A stretch of DNA of 64,000 nucleotides, taken from Gracilimonas halophila (GTDB lineage: Bacteria; Bacteroidota; Rhodothermia; Balneolales; Balneolaceae). Below, one piece after another: positions 43,566 through 52,471 of the stretch. The stretch's first letter is position 1. The number at the start of each line of letters is the position of its first letter. The notes beneath the pieces were generated by a model, which was not told where the DNA came from, made no database searches, and saw nothing but the letters and a program-made list of their open reading frames with translations. The stretch lies in contig NZ_JBHULI010000022.1 of NCBI RefSeq assembly GCF_042684365.1, positions 124,001 through 188,000 on the forward strand, written 5' to 3'. Both the position numbers and the translations under genes were made by a program.

Positions 43566-44678
43566 CTAACTCTTTGCCATTGTTTTACCTTTGGGAGCTC
43601 CTTCCCGAATGGCGAGCTGTCCACAGCCTGCATCAATATCATCTCCGCGGCTTCGGCGAACCGTAGCACGAACATCGTTTTTGATGAGTTCCCGCATGAA
43701 ATCGTTAAGTCGCTCTTCCCGGGCACGTTTTAATTCTACACCGGCCACATTGTTATACATGATGATATTTACCTTGCTTGGAACCCACTTCACGATCTTG
43801 GCAAGATCACGTGCATCCTGAGGACTGTCGTTGAAATTATCAAACAGCAGGTATTCATAAGTGATCGATTTATCTGTGGCTTTGTAGTAATGCTTTACGG
43901 CGTCTTCCAGGCTCTCCAGATTCATCGAGCTGTTGATAGGCATGATCTTATCTCTCTTATCGTCGGTAGGGGCGTGAAGGGAAATGGCTAGGTTAAATTC
44001 TTCCTGGTCATCTGCCAGTTTTTTGATCTGTTTGGTAAGCCCAACAGTGGAAACGGTTATGCGCTTAGGAGAAAGCTCGATGCTCAGTGGATCTGAAATA
44101 ATATGGGCTGAATTTACGATCGCTTTATAGTTATGAAGAGGTTCACCCATACCCATATAAACAATATTAGTGATCTTCTTCCCGTATTTTTCTTCAGCAA
44201 GATCATTGATGTATTGCACCTGATCTACAATTTCACCGTGTGTAAGGTTTCTGAAAAGGCCCATTTTCCCTGTAGCACAAAATGCGCAGCCGAACACACA
44301 ACCAACCTGAGAAGAGACGCAGACCGTCAATCTTCGGGCGGCTCCATCTGCGAAAAAGTCTGGAATTAAAACAGCTTCAATTTTATACTCTTCTTCCTTG
44401 TCATTCAGCTGGAACAGGAATTTAATGGTTCCGTCTTTACTTTCTTGTTGCTGAACCGGTTTTATCCGATTTACAGTAGCGATATCCCGCAGCTTCTCAC
44501 GCAGATCTTTGGAGAGGTTGGTCATATCCTCAAAATCAGAAACCCCTTTCTGGTACATCCATTGAAAGATCTGATCTGCCCGGAAACTTTGAAGTCCAAG
44601 TTCAGAACAGAAATGGGTTAATTCGTCTTTTGTGAGCGCTTTAAGATCGGTTTTTGGGGTCGTTTCGGTAGTATTCAT
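43566..44678 (-). CDS. rlmN: 23S rRNA (adenine2503-C2)-methyltransferase / tRNA methyltransferase
   Basis: A radical-SAM enzyme of about 370 residues. The cluster motif CxxxCxxC appears as GCVFGCAFCATGKMG; the SAM-binding MGMGEPLHNY and the end with ELIKNDVRATVRRSRGDDIDAGCGQL, holding the methyl-carrier Cys, are present. It uses SAM twice to methylate A2503 of 23S rRNA and A37 of some tRNAs. ATG 44678 (MNTTETT) is the preferred start over a TTG 9 bases upstream. Confidence 0.96.
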   Translation of the reverse strand: MNTTETTPKTDLKALTKDELTHFCSELGLQSFRADQIFQWMYQKGVSDFEDMTNLSKDLREKLRDIATVNRIKPVQQQESKDGTIKFLFQLNDKEEEYKIEAVLIPDFFADGAARRLTVCVSSQVGCVFGCAFCATGKMGLFRNLTHGEIVDQVQYINDLAEEKYGKKITNIVYMGMGEPLHNYKAIVNSAHIISDPLSIELSPKRITVSTVGLTKQIKKLADDQEEFNLAISLHAPTDDKRDKIMPINSSMNLESLEDAVKHYYKATDKSITYEYLLFDNFNDSPQDARDLAKIVKWVPSKVNIIMYNNVAGVELKRAREERLNDFMRELIKNDVRATVRRSRGDDIDAGCGQLAIREGAPKGKTMAKS

Positions 44679-44759
44679 ATGCCCCAAAGATACGCAATAA
44701 TCGATCGAACATCGAATGAACTAAAAAGACTTCAGTGTATGATCATAAAAGCATAACCA

Positions 44760-47225
44760 TCAACTGATCTCAGCTAAAATTTGATCGACCCTATGAAGTA
44801 CAAAATTCAAATGAGCTTTATTGTATCGTTCATTTGAGGTTCTCAAAGTACTTTCAATATCATTCTTGAGAATATCGAGTTGCTCAAAAAGCAAAGCTCT
44901 AAGGTCTGATTGCTGTATGTGGAAATCAGTTCGAAGTTCTTCATTCCCGTACTCCGGTCGGTAATCACCCGGCGGATTTCTTGCTTCAGCTTTGGCTTCA
45001 AGTAAGAGGTATGCTACCTGATCTAACCAGGCATTTTGCAGGTTCCTTCTATAGGTATCGATCTCAGAATTGTTATTTAATTCCTTCCAGATGCTATTTC
45101 TAAGATCATCAAGCATTTCTGCAGGACCGTAGGCTTCTTCGCCGAGCACGGCATGTTGCTCAACTAACCGCTCCAGCCGGTGAGGGGATAACAAGGCGTT
45201 AAGACCTGAGGTTTGAAACCACCGAATCCTTTCAACAACACCCACATGTTCAAATCGGCGAAGCAGGTCTTTATCAATAAGCCACTCCGGGGTTTCAAAA
45301 AGATGTTCACTCAGGAAATCCATGGAACGCTTTTGTTCTTCCCTGGATATCTCAGTGTAAACTACTCCCGGTTGCCCATAGGTTTTTAGTTCTTCAATAT
45401 AGCCGCCAATTGCAGCTATTACCCGTTCAGTAAGCCTTCCCCACTGCATATACATTTGCATGTATCTCATCATGACTTCATCATAGTTTTCACCTTCAAC
45501 TCCCATCCAATCCACGAGGTTAGGTACTATCCGGTGCAGGTTCTTCATGCCAAGTTCACTGGCACGAACCCAATCATCTCCAATTGATTCCGTGATCTGA
45601 GTTGGATCAAAATCATCATTTCCATAGCCAAATTGTCGTGCCGGGTCATCTGCATTCTCCAGCACCCATTCATCCAGGATCTCTTTTTCCTCCTCAGCGG
45701 ATGATGCTTCAGGAAAAGCAGTATAGGCCCATTTTATAGCCCAAACATCATATTCACCCACACTTCTGTGTACTCTTACATCACCATCTTCAGGTTGGGC
45801 TACATAGTTATATCGGGTTCTCCCAACTACTGAGGCTGAATTTCCATAGGTGTTAGTGAATTCAGGAGAGCGAAGATCTTCTATAGAGTAAGCAGTATTA
45901 GCTCGTTGATTATGAGGATATCCGAGGGCATGGGCCATTTCGTGAGAAACTACATACTGTAGATAGTTCCCCATTTCTTCTGTAGATACCGTAAGCTTTT
46001 GTACAGCCGGGTTCCGTGGCCCGGTTTGGCTCAGCGAAAGCCAATGGATACGTTTCATGATATTATGATACATATTCATGTGAGCCCGGATGGTTTCTCC
46101 TGATCTTGGATCAACTACATCGGGACCTGCATTGGCAGAGTGGATAGGATTAGCAACGTATCGAATAACAGAATACCTGGCATCGAGCATGCTAAATTCC
46201 GGATCATCTTCAGGAGCCATTTCAGCTCTTATCGCATTTTTAAATCCTGCAGCTTCAAAGGCTTCCTTCCACTGATTAACGCCTTCAATAAAATAAGGTC
46301 TCCATTTTTCAGGAGTAGCAGGATCGATATAAAAAACAATTGGTTTTACAGGTTCAACAAGCTCACCGCGTTTATAAGCTTCCGGGTCTTTAGGCTCAAG
46401 GCGGAATCTGGTGACGTATCTTTTCACCTTACTGAATTGAGCATCATCGCCGTAATCAGTTTGAGATACATTGATCATAGCAACTCTTTCGTCATAAAGT
46501 CTGGGACGCATTGGTTCTTTCGGCAACAGGATCATACTATGATTTACCTCCAGTGAAATCGATCCGGTACGCTCTTGAGATGGAGGTTCTGCGGCTTCAT
46601 AGGTGAGAACAGTCCGTATCTCGATATTGGTAGGGAATGACTTTGAGAACTCGAAAAAAGATCGGTTTCGGTCTAACCGACTTACCCTGTATTCAGCTCT
46701 GTGTCGGTTTTGAAGTCCAAAAATTTTGGTATCGCCAAGATAAAGATCTGTTACATTGATACGTGATCTGTCATCAGTACTTTCTAAAATATCAAAAGCA
46801 GCTATAACGGTAGGAAAATTAGAATTTTGTACAGCTTGATAAATTGGTTTGTCTTGTGATGAGCTGTTATCGTAAGAAACGCCTCTCAATAAAATACGCC
46901 CATTCTTTTTCTCCCAGCGAACGACCTGTTGCGGAGCAAGTCGGTCACCTCCCCAACCGAGACCTTGCGCAGTTTTTGCGATACGACTCATTATGATCAT
47001 ATCCCGACCAAGTAAGGAATCAGGGATCTCATAAAATAACTGTTCTTCTGTTTGATATACGGAAAAAAGTCCTTCAGAAAGTGATGATTCCGAAGAAATA
47101 GAATTACCAGAATTCAGATTAGCAGTATCATTAACCTGTTGGGAAGTTGTACAACCGGTAAAAATTCCAATAGAGAAAAGAAGGAAAAATGATACGGGAG
47201 AAAATAGTTTAAAGGGGAAGTACAT
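44760..47225 (-). CDS. Zinc-dependent metalloprotease lipoprotein, DUF5117/DUF4953 type
   Basis: An 821-residue exported protein with a lipobox (FTGC, Cys25). The DUF5117-like region (about 65-200) is followed by a met-zincin domain with HEMAHALGYPH at 428-438, which gives the HExxHxxGxxH zinc site and catalytic Glu429. The block GWGGDRLAPQQVVRW is typical of this family in Bacteroidota. It should be a periplasmic or surface peptidase. Substrate unknown; it is the last gene of a minus-strand run but is separated from its neighbours. Confidence 0.92.
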   Translation of the reverse strand: MYFPFKLFSPVSFFLLFSIGIFTGCTTSQQVNDTANLNSGNSISSESSLSEGLFSVYQTEEQLFYEIPDSLLGRDMIIMSRIAKTAQGLGWGGDRLAPQQVVRWEKKNGRILLRGVSYDNSSSQDKPIYQAVQNSNFPTVIAAFDILESTDDRSRINVTDLYLGDTKIFGLQNRHRAEYRVSRLDRNRSFFEFSKSFPTNIEIRTVLTYEAAEPPSQERTGSISLEVNHSMILLPKEPMRPRLYDERVAMINVSQTDYGDDAQFSKVKRYVTRFRLEPKDPEAYKRGELVEPVKPIVFYIDPATPEKWRPYFIEGVNQWKEAFEAAGFKNAIRAEMAPEDDPEFSMLDARYSVIRYVANPIHSANAGPDVVDPRSGETIRAHMNMYHNIMKRIHWLSLSQTGPRNPAVQKLTVSTEEMGNYLQYVVSHEMAHALGYPHNQRANTAYSIEDLRSPEFTNTYGNSASVVGRTRYNYVAQPEDGDVRVHRSVGEYDVWAIKWAYTAFPEASSAEEEKEILDEWVLENADDPARQFGYGNDDFDPTQITESIGDDWVRASELGMKNLHRIVPNLVDWMGVEGENYDEVMMRYMQMYMQWGRLTERVIAAIGGYIEELKTYGQPGVVYTEISREEQKRSMDFLSEHLFETPEWLIDKDLLRRFEHVGVVERIRWFQTSGLNALLSPHRLERLVEQHAVLGEEAYGPAEMLDDLRNSIWKELNNNSEIDTYRRNLQNAWLDQVAYLLLEAKAEARNPPGDYRPEYGNEELRTDFHIQQSDLRALLFEQLDILKNDIESTLRTSNERYNKAHLNFVLHRVDQILAEIS

Positions 47226-47321
47226 ATTATGTGTATGAATTTTATAAATATCCGTTTAGATACTCATAAAACGAATGATACTCAAGTCAACACATGTTAA
47301 TTACTATTACAGAGCAATGAA

Positions 47322-47837
47322 TTACTGATCTTTTTTTCTCTTGTTTCTGTCTTGTCTGTCACCCTGATCTTTAAAGTATGTTCTAAGCATCATTTCCTCA
47401 AACCTGGATTTTTGCTCATCATTCAGGAGCTCATTTATCTCAGTCATATGGCTATAAAGTAACCCTTCAATATTTTCATATTGGTCTGTAAGCAGGTTTA
47501 ATACGGAATCTCTTTTAGCTTGATCTTCAGCATCTTCACTCATTATAAATTTAAAATAAGCTCTTCGGTGTTGTTCAAGGCTGTCTCTGAACATTCGAAT
47601 TTCACGATAATGTTCCCGGCGAACTTCTATAATGATTTCTGCCTGCTGATCTGTTATCCCAAGCTCCTCTTTCATGTATTCTTGAATCGAGTCGCTTTTA
47701 TGCTCCTGATCGCGATGCTTTCGCCAATCTTTACCATCGGGTTGATTTATCCAGATGGTGACCAAAGTTGCGGCATTGAGTAAGATCATGATGATCAAAC
47801 CTGTAAGTGCCCAGCGGTATTTTTTTTGAATATCCAT
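47322..47837 (-). CDS. Membrane-anchored Spy/CpxP-like (periplasmic heavy-metal sensor type) protein
   Basis: From ATG 47837, 1 base after the previous stop (an in-frame ATG at 47861 would overlap it), the protein has one membrane helix (about 10-28) and a helical periplasmic region with ELGITDQQAEIIIEVRREHYREIRMFRDSL and LLNDEQKSRFEEMML, the LTxxQ-like repeats of the CpxP/Spy/CnrX group. Its C-terminus is a basic tail. It is co-encoded with a sigma factor and a small membrane protein, an order similar to CnrYXH-type regulation. Whether it senses metal or misfolded protein is not known. Confidence 0.85.
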   Translation of the reverse strand: MDIQKKYRWALTGLIIMILLNAATLVTIWINQPDGKDWRKHRDQEHKSDSIQEYMKEELGITDQQAEIIIEVRREHYREIRMFRDSLEQHRRAYFKFIMSEDAEDQAKRDSVLNLLTDQYENIEGLLYSHMTEINELLNDEQKSRFEEMMLRTYFKDQGDRQDRNKRKKDQ

Positions 47838-47838
47838 A

Positions 47839-48174
47839 CTATTCTTCTTCAAAGGATTCATAATAACTCAGGTCAAACACCTGATATTCATATGCTATTT
47901 CATCAATAAATTCTTGTTGTATTGGTTCATTATCCACAAACTGATTTCCGTAAAGGGTAATAGATGCAATATTCAGTGTCAGGAAAATAACCACAGCCGC
48001 CATAGAAAAGGCAAAACCAAAACTGAAAGACTCTTCATTCTCAGCTTGATCTCTGTTTTCCAGTTTTGCTGAAAGCCTGCTGTAGAAAAACGGGTCTGTT
48101 GTAGCCGGTACCAATCCCTCCAGCGCATTCAGGGTCTTATTCACTTCCCTGTCTATATTCTTTTGGCTTTTCAT
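47839..48174 (-). CDS. Small membrane protein, probable anti-sigma factor
   Basis: A 111-residue protein with a soluble N-terminal part (LEGLVPATTDPFFYSRLSAKLEN), one membrane helix at about 50-72 and an acidic periplasmic tail ending FEEE. It has no recognisable zinc anti-sigma motif. Its role is inferred from position: 2 bases after the sigma gene stop and directly upstream of the CpxP-like gene. An unrelated membrane protein is possible. Confidence 0.7.
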   Translation of the reverse strand: MKSQKNIDREVNKTLNALEGLVPATTDPFFYSRLSAKLENRDQAENEESFSFGFAFSMAAVVIFLTLNIASITLYGNQFVDNEPIQQEFIDEIAYEYQVFDLSYYESFEEE

Positions 48175-48176
48175 GA

Positions 48177-48806
48177 TCAGTCGATTTCGTTTTGTTGGTA
48201 ATAAGAGTGTAATTGTTTCTTCAGGTTTTCCTTGGCCCTGTAGATAAGTGACTCTACCGCGGGAACACTAAGCTCCATTACATCAGCCACTTCCTGATAG
48301 CTTAATCCTTCTACTTTTTGCAACGTAAAAGCTACACGCTGTTTCTCGGTAAGTTTTTCAATTTCCCTGAATAGAACCTGGGCCCGTTCTTTATTTTCCA
48401 GCTGTATACCTGGGTGCATAAATTCAGACTGATCCGGTTCATTCTCAGTTTCATTAAATATTGAACTCAGTGCTTCAAAGAACCCTGCTCTCTTCTTTCG
48501 CTTGCGATATCGTATTAACTCCAGCGATTTTGTAACAGCAATTCGATAGATCCAGGTAGAAAGTGATGCATCTTCACGGAAGTCTCCGATAGAATCAAAA
48601 ACCTGGATAAATACCTCTTGCGAAACATCTTCAGCATCGTGTGGATTTCGTAAGAATCCTAAACAAGTATTATAAACCCGGTCTTTATGATCATTAACCA
48701 GTTGTTTAAATGCTCCTTCATCCCGCTCTTCAAGTTGTTCTATAAAACCTGATTCTTCGATCTGTTTTGCTTTTATATGTATTGCTGTTCCGCTGTTAAG
48801 GTGCAT
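48177..48806 (-). CDS. ECF-type RNA polymerase sigma factor
   Basis: The 209-residue sigma factor has region 2 (FKQLVNDHKDRVYNTCLGFLRNPHDAEDVSQEVFIQVF) and region 4 (LTEKQRVAFTLQKVEGLSYQEVADVMELSVPAVESLIYRAKENLKK), joined by a linker with no extra domain. It directs polymerase to extracytoplasmic-stress promoters. The first gene of a three-gene cassette with the anti-sigma candidate and CpxP-like sensor; a hairpin separates it from the Spy-like gene upstream. Confidence 0.95.
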   Translation of the reverse strand: MHLNSGTAIHIKAKQIEESGFIEQLEERDEGAFKQLVNDHKDRVYNTCLGFLRNPHDAEDVSQEVFIQVFDSIGDFREDASLSTWIYRIAVTKSLELIRYRKRKKRAGFFEALSSIFNETENEPDQSEFMHPGIQLENKERAQVLFREIEKLTEKQRVAFTLQKVEGLSYQEVADVMELSVPAVESLIYRAKENLKKQLHSYYQQNEID

Positions 48807-48829
48807 GATACTAACCGTAGAGGTGAAAT

Positions 48830-48859
48830 AAAATGCAGGGATGTTATTCCCTGCATTTT
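48830..48859 (-). terminator. Terminator or attenuator between Spy-like gene and sigma gene
   Basis: Perfect 12-bp stem AAAATGCAGGGA / TCCCTGCATTTT with a 6-base loop, 8 bases after the Spy-like stop on the minus strand, then TTTTATTT. Only 23 bases lie between it and the sigma ATG, leaving no room for a separate promoter downstream, so the cassette must be read through it or use a promoter overlapping it. Confidence 0.88.
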
Positions 48860-48867
48860 GATCTAAG

Positions 48868-49356
48868 CTACTTCATCCCAAAACGAGATTGCCGTTTCAT
48901 GGAATTCTGTTGGTGTGCATCAAACTTAATACGCTGTTCTGGAGTCAAGAGCTCTCGAACTTGCTGCATATGAGCTGTTCTCATCACCATCATAGCGGTT
49001 CTTAATTCTCCGATCTCTTCGATCAGTACATTGACTGCAGTTTCATCATACTCTTCAGACATTCTGAGCGAGCGCAAAAGGGCATTTTTTTCCTGCATTT
49101 TATTTCTGAGAATGATCATGCCTTTCTGTCCATTTAGATGAATCTCTTCAACCTGAGCTTTTTGTTCGCTAGTGAGATTCAACCGGGACATCATACGTTG
49201 CTGATTCTGACCTTGTCTGTCAGTACGATTCAGCATTTGTTCCTGACAATTGGCTTTTACTTGGCCCTGCATTTTGTTTCGCTGTTGGGCAGAAACATCA
49301 AAAGTCAATACAATCAATAAAGCTGATAAAACGGATACTTTGATATTGTTTTTCAT
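48868..49356 (-). CDS. Periplasmic Spy/CpxP-like protein with LTxxQ motifs
   Basis: ATG 49356, preceded by GGAGAA at a good spacing, starts a signal peptide ending DVSAQQ. The mature part is helical, Gln/Met/Arg-rich, with LNLTSEQKAQVEEIH and LLTPEQRIKFDAHQ, the paired LTxxQ motifs of the Spy/CpxP family. These chaperone-like proteins buffer envelope stress or metals. Longer starts at 49371 and 49386 lack that RBS. It precedes the ECF sigma cassette on the same strand. Confidence 0.88.
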   Translation of the reverse strand: MKNNIKVSVLSALLIVLTFDVSAQQRNKMQGQVKANCQEQMLNRTDRQGQNQQRMMSRLNLTSEQKAQVEEIHLNGQKGMIILRNKMQEKNALLRSLRMSEEYDETAVNVLIEEIGELRTAMMVMRTAHMQQVRELLTPEQRIKFDAHQQNSMKRQSRFGMK

Positions 49357-49429
49357 GGTAATTCTCCGCATCAAATTTGTGTTCATTAAATTAGATGCCG
49401 GTCATTTGAAAAACCTTCGGGAGAAAAAA

Positions 49430-50161
49430 TCAGCAATCAGAAATAGTGGATCTTCCGTTTAGTTCGTCTTTTAAGTTCTTCCATTCGGGTAAGAAGGTAC
49501 TCATGAAAGTATAAAAACGTTTGTTATGCAGCCGTTCAAGCAAATGGACCATTTCGTGTACTACAACATATTCCAGTAATTCCGGACGTTTTTTTGCAAG
49601 TTCCAGGTTCAGCCATATCCGCCGGTCCCTGATGTTGCACGTGCCCCACCGGGTTTTCATTAATTTCACCCCAAACTCATTAACCAGAACACCCATTGGC
49701 TTTTCCCACTTTTCAATCAGCAGCGGGATCTCTTCTTTTAGTCCGGCTCTGTACCATTCTTTAAGTACGGATGATCGTTTTTCCTGAGATGACTCCGGGC
49801 GAACCTGAAGACACAGTATATTTTCATCACTGACAAAAACCCTGGGGGCTTCATTTTTCTCGATTACCAGAAGCTTATACTCCTTTCCCTGAAATAAATG
49901 CTTTTCCCCCGAAACAAACTGTAAGGGTACTCTTTTTGGAACTTCTCTATAATTTGATAAATGGTTACGTATCCAGCTCAGTTTACTTTGAATGAACTTG
50001 ATCACAGAGCTTTCAGGAATTCTGCGAGGTACAGAAACCCGGATTTGCTGTTCCCGGGGATAGACTCGCAGATTGAGGTTTTTCACATTTTTTCGGATCA
50101 CAAGGATCTCTAGTCCTGATACATGTAAATGTTGCTTACTGAAAACCTTTCTTTTTCCCAT
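49430..50161 (-). CDS. YgjP-like metallopeptidase-domain protein (DUF45, M48-like)
   Basis: The 243-residue cytoplasmic protein has the zinc-site HEMVHLLERLHNKRFY (HExxH) near the C-terminus and the preceding WGTCNIRDRRIWLNLELAKKRPELLEYVVVHE, the YgjP/DUF45 signature. The N-terminal half is a strand-rich domain with a VPRRIP block. The E. coli relative YgjP has been studied as a nucleotide pyrophosphatase, so peptidase action is not assured. It follows the peroxiredoxin gene by 13 bases. Confidence 0.9.
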   Translation of the reverse strand: MGKRKVFSKQHLHVSGLEILVIRKNVKNLNLRVYPREQQIRVSVPRRIPESSVIKFIQSKLSWIRNHLSNYREVPKRVPLQFVSGEKHLFQGKEYKLLVIEKNEAPRVFVSDENILCLQVRPESSQEKRSSVLKEWYRAGLKEEIPLLIEKWEKPMGVLVNEFGVKLMKTRWGTCNIRDRRIWLNLELAKKRPELLEYVVVHEMVHLLERLHNKRFYTFMSTFLPEWKNLKDELNGRSTISDC

Positions 50162-50174
50162 TGATCAAGCAATC

Positions 50175-50810
50175 TTAGTTCTCATAGTATACGCTTGCGG
50201 CCTTCAATAAAACTTCCCCGTTTATTCGTTCTTTATAATCAGGGTTTACATAATTGAATTTTACGATCCCATCTGTATTTACAATATAAACAGCCGGAAC
50301 AGGCAACAGGTGATGGTCATAACCGGAATCCCCTTCAAGGTCCAGACCAATTGATTTATACCTGTCCACGGTTTCCTGATCTACCTTAAAGGCAATGCCA
50401 AAAGCCTTGGAGACATTCATCGGGCTGTCTGATAATAAAGTATAACCTAATTCATTTTTATCCAGGGTAGCTTTTAGTTTTTCAGGCTTATCCGGACTGA
50501 TTGCAAGCAATTGATAACCGATCTCGTAAAGCTGTTCTTCGATTGCGTTCAGATCTGAAAGCTGCCGATTACAATATGGGCACCATCCTCCACGATAAAA
50601 GACTAAGATAGAAGGTTGTTGAGAAACCAACTCTTTCAAGCGAACAGTTTCATTATCAATATTCTTCAGTTCAACATCGGGGATCTCAGAACTGACAAGT
50701 AACGGGTTTACCTCATTGGCATTTTGGGCAAAGTCTTGGGCGAGAGCAACATTAAATGAGTATAAAGAAATTGAAATAACGATAAAAAGAAGAGGGAAAG
50801 ATCGGTACAT
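50175..50810 (-). CDS. Exported peroxiredoxin-like (AhpC/TSA) protein
   Basis: The 211-residue protein has a signal peptide ending NVALAQ and a thioredoxin fold with FYRGGWCPYCNRQL; the CPYC holds the peroxidatic and a nearby Cys. LLAISPDKPEKLK and a C-terminal VPAVYIVNTDG are typical of peroxiredoxin-like AhpC/TSA family members. It likely reduces peroxides or disulfides in the periplasm. It lies first in the minus-strand run that continues to the ECF cassette. Confidence 0.9.
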   Translation of the reverse strand: MYRSFPLLFIVISISLYSFNVALAQDFAQNANEVNPLLVSSEIPDVELKNIDNETVRLKELVSQQPSILVFYRGGWCPYCNRQLSDLNAIEEQLYEIGYQLLAISPDKPEKLKATLDKNELGYTLLSDSPMNVSKAFGIAFKVDQETVDRYKSIGLDLEGDSGYDHHLLPVPAVYIVNTDGIVKFNYVNPDYKERINGEVLLKAASVYYEN

Positions 50811-51058
50811 CTTAAGTAGGGATTTAATTAATAATTGGCCATTGAGTTCTTTTAGAACTAAATGTCGGTGCTCACTATTTATAATGTTGTACTATTAACT
50901 GAAATAAGATACTGCTATCTATGGAGACCGAAAACATTTATAACTGATCACCGGGAGTTGGGGTATGATCATGACACATTCCCAATTCACACTATGTATT
51001 CCGATGTAAGAAAGGAGAGAAACTTAAGAAAGTGGAAGAGATTAAGTCCGGAAAGTGA

Positions 51059-52318
51059 TCAGAATCTTGTATTCACCACATTGTTGTAGATAGAACCAAA
51101 ATTAAACTCAAAGCCAATAGATCCTCCATAATTATATGAAGTAGCTTGTTGCTTCAGATTTAGCAGACGTTCTTCTTCAGTAAGATCTCCTGCAGCCAAG
51201 CTTATTTGATCGTTAATGAGTGAGTACCGACCATCAAAGAAAATTGACAAGCCTTTAAGCACTCGCATATTAACCCGGAAACCCATATTCAATCGATTTT
51301 TGCTTGTGTCATGCCAATAGGCTTGTGCATCTAACCAACCATAAACACCACCCCAGGGCTGTGTGAAGTCTGCACGAAATCTGAGTTCATTTCTTAGAAG
51401 GAATTCCTCATCCTTGTTCAGGATCGTGGTTTCCACATAGTCATACTGCGAAGCGAGCAGCCCGTATCTTAAGGTCACTTCACGGCGATTGTGTTCCCGA
51501 TATGGAAAAAGACTGAATTCAATTGACGGAGTGGCACCATAGCTGAGGTTAAGGTTATCCTGAGTAGAAGATCGGAAACGAGCATAACCTCCAATGGTCC
51601 AGTGATCGCCGAGACTTTTTGCAATAAGTGAAGTTAAATTTTGGTTCTCGGTAATAAATACATCCACCTCAGTGGAACCATCTTCCTGATCTGTTCTGAA
51701 TACTCTTCGTTCATAGTTTTGATTGAAATCTAAAGTGATCTTCCATTCTTCCGTGATCCTTCTGGCATCAAAGCTTCCACCAAACCAATTATTTGCACGA
51801 GATTGTTCTCCACTAAACCTGGTGCTGGCTCGAACTGAAAAGATCCAGCTATTCCAGGGATCTACATTTTCTACATCATCTGTAGCTTCACTCATTGTTC
51901 CCGAGAAATTCACATTCAAATCGGATAGAACAGTTCGATCGGCGAGGAAATAGACCAATCCGAGTTTTACATGTCTTACCAGCCGGTTACGCATCATGTC
52001 ATTGGTATCAGATTTTGGACTGATAAATTTCAGGGTATGAGATTTATCGGAGATATAGCCTAACCCAATGAAGTTTAAAGTATGCTCCCAACCCCCACTT
52101 CCGGTTTGTTGCAGGGTAACCAGTAAGTGGAGTTCCGCATCGCCCTGATCTCTGACAAAGTTAATAAAGTTAACTTCAGAACGTATAAAGCTCCCATTGC
52201 AACCGCGGCAATCCAGAAACACATTTATTGTTTCTTTTGCTTGGTCACTTCCATCTTGTGCGAAAAGTGTTGCTGGTATTAATAAGAAAAGTAGTGGTAA
52301 AAGTTGCCTTAGGTTCAA
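51059..52318 (-). CDS. Outer-membrane beta-barrel protein of unknown function with N-terminal CxxC motif
   Basis: The 419-residue protein has a signal peptide ending TLFAQ, then FLDCRGC (Cys37, Cys40) and SEVNFINFVRDQGDAELHLL, then a long series of alternating strands typical of a barrel, ending with a terminal Phe (TRF). The short N-terminal segment with LDC..C..FIR may be a separate domain; I recall similar unnamed proteins in Bacteroidota but cannot name the family. It stands alone between the peroxiredoxin and DPP4 genes. Confidence 0.8.
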   Translation of the reverse strand: MNLRQLLPLLFLLIPATLFAQDGSDQAKETINVFLDCRGCNGSFIRSEVNFINFVRDQGDAELHLLVTLQQTGSGGWEHTLNFIGLGYISDKSHTLKFISPKSDTNDMMRNRLVRHVKLGLVYFLADRTVLSDLNVNFSGTMSEATDDVENVDPWNSWIFSVRASTRFSGEQSRANNWFGGSFDARRITEEWKITLDFNQNYERRVFRTDQEDGSTEVDVFITENQNLTSLIAKSLGDHWTIGGYARFRSSTQDNLNLSYGATPSIEFSLFPYREHNRREVTLRYGLLASQYDYVETTILNKDEEFLLRNELRFRADFTQPWGGVYGWLDAQAYWHDTSKNRLNMGFRVNMRVLKGLSIFFDGRYSLINDQISLAAGDLTEEERLLNLKQQATSYNYGGSIGFEFNFGSIYNNVVNTRF

Positions 52319-52471
52319 TGTGCTGTAGATCGATCATTAATAATGTATTTTCATAAGGTATGAAAACTCCTGCTTAAGCTTTGAAAAAAAAGCTTAAAAA
52401 TTGAGGATACAGATTAGAAAATGTGACTCAAAGTTATCCCTTAGTTAGGGGACAACTATGAAGCCAAAAAA

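Noticed and set aside
50862..51089. 75-codon open frame on the plus strand in the gap before the outer-membrane protein gene
   Set aside because: It overlaps the end of the convergent real gene, has no family signature or ribosome site, and its composition is not protein-like.
52374..52397. TTAAGCTTT/AAAGCTTAA hairpin between the DPP4 and outer-membrane protein genes
   Set aside because: Weak AT-only stem without a following T tract on the minus strand; it is not a convincing terminator, although it could act as one.
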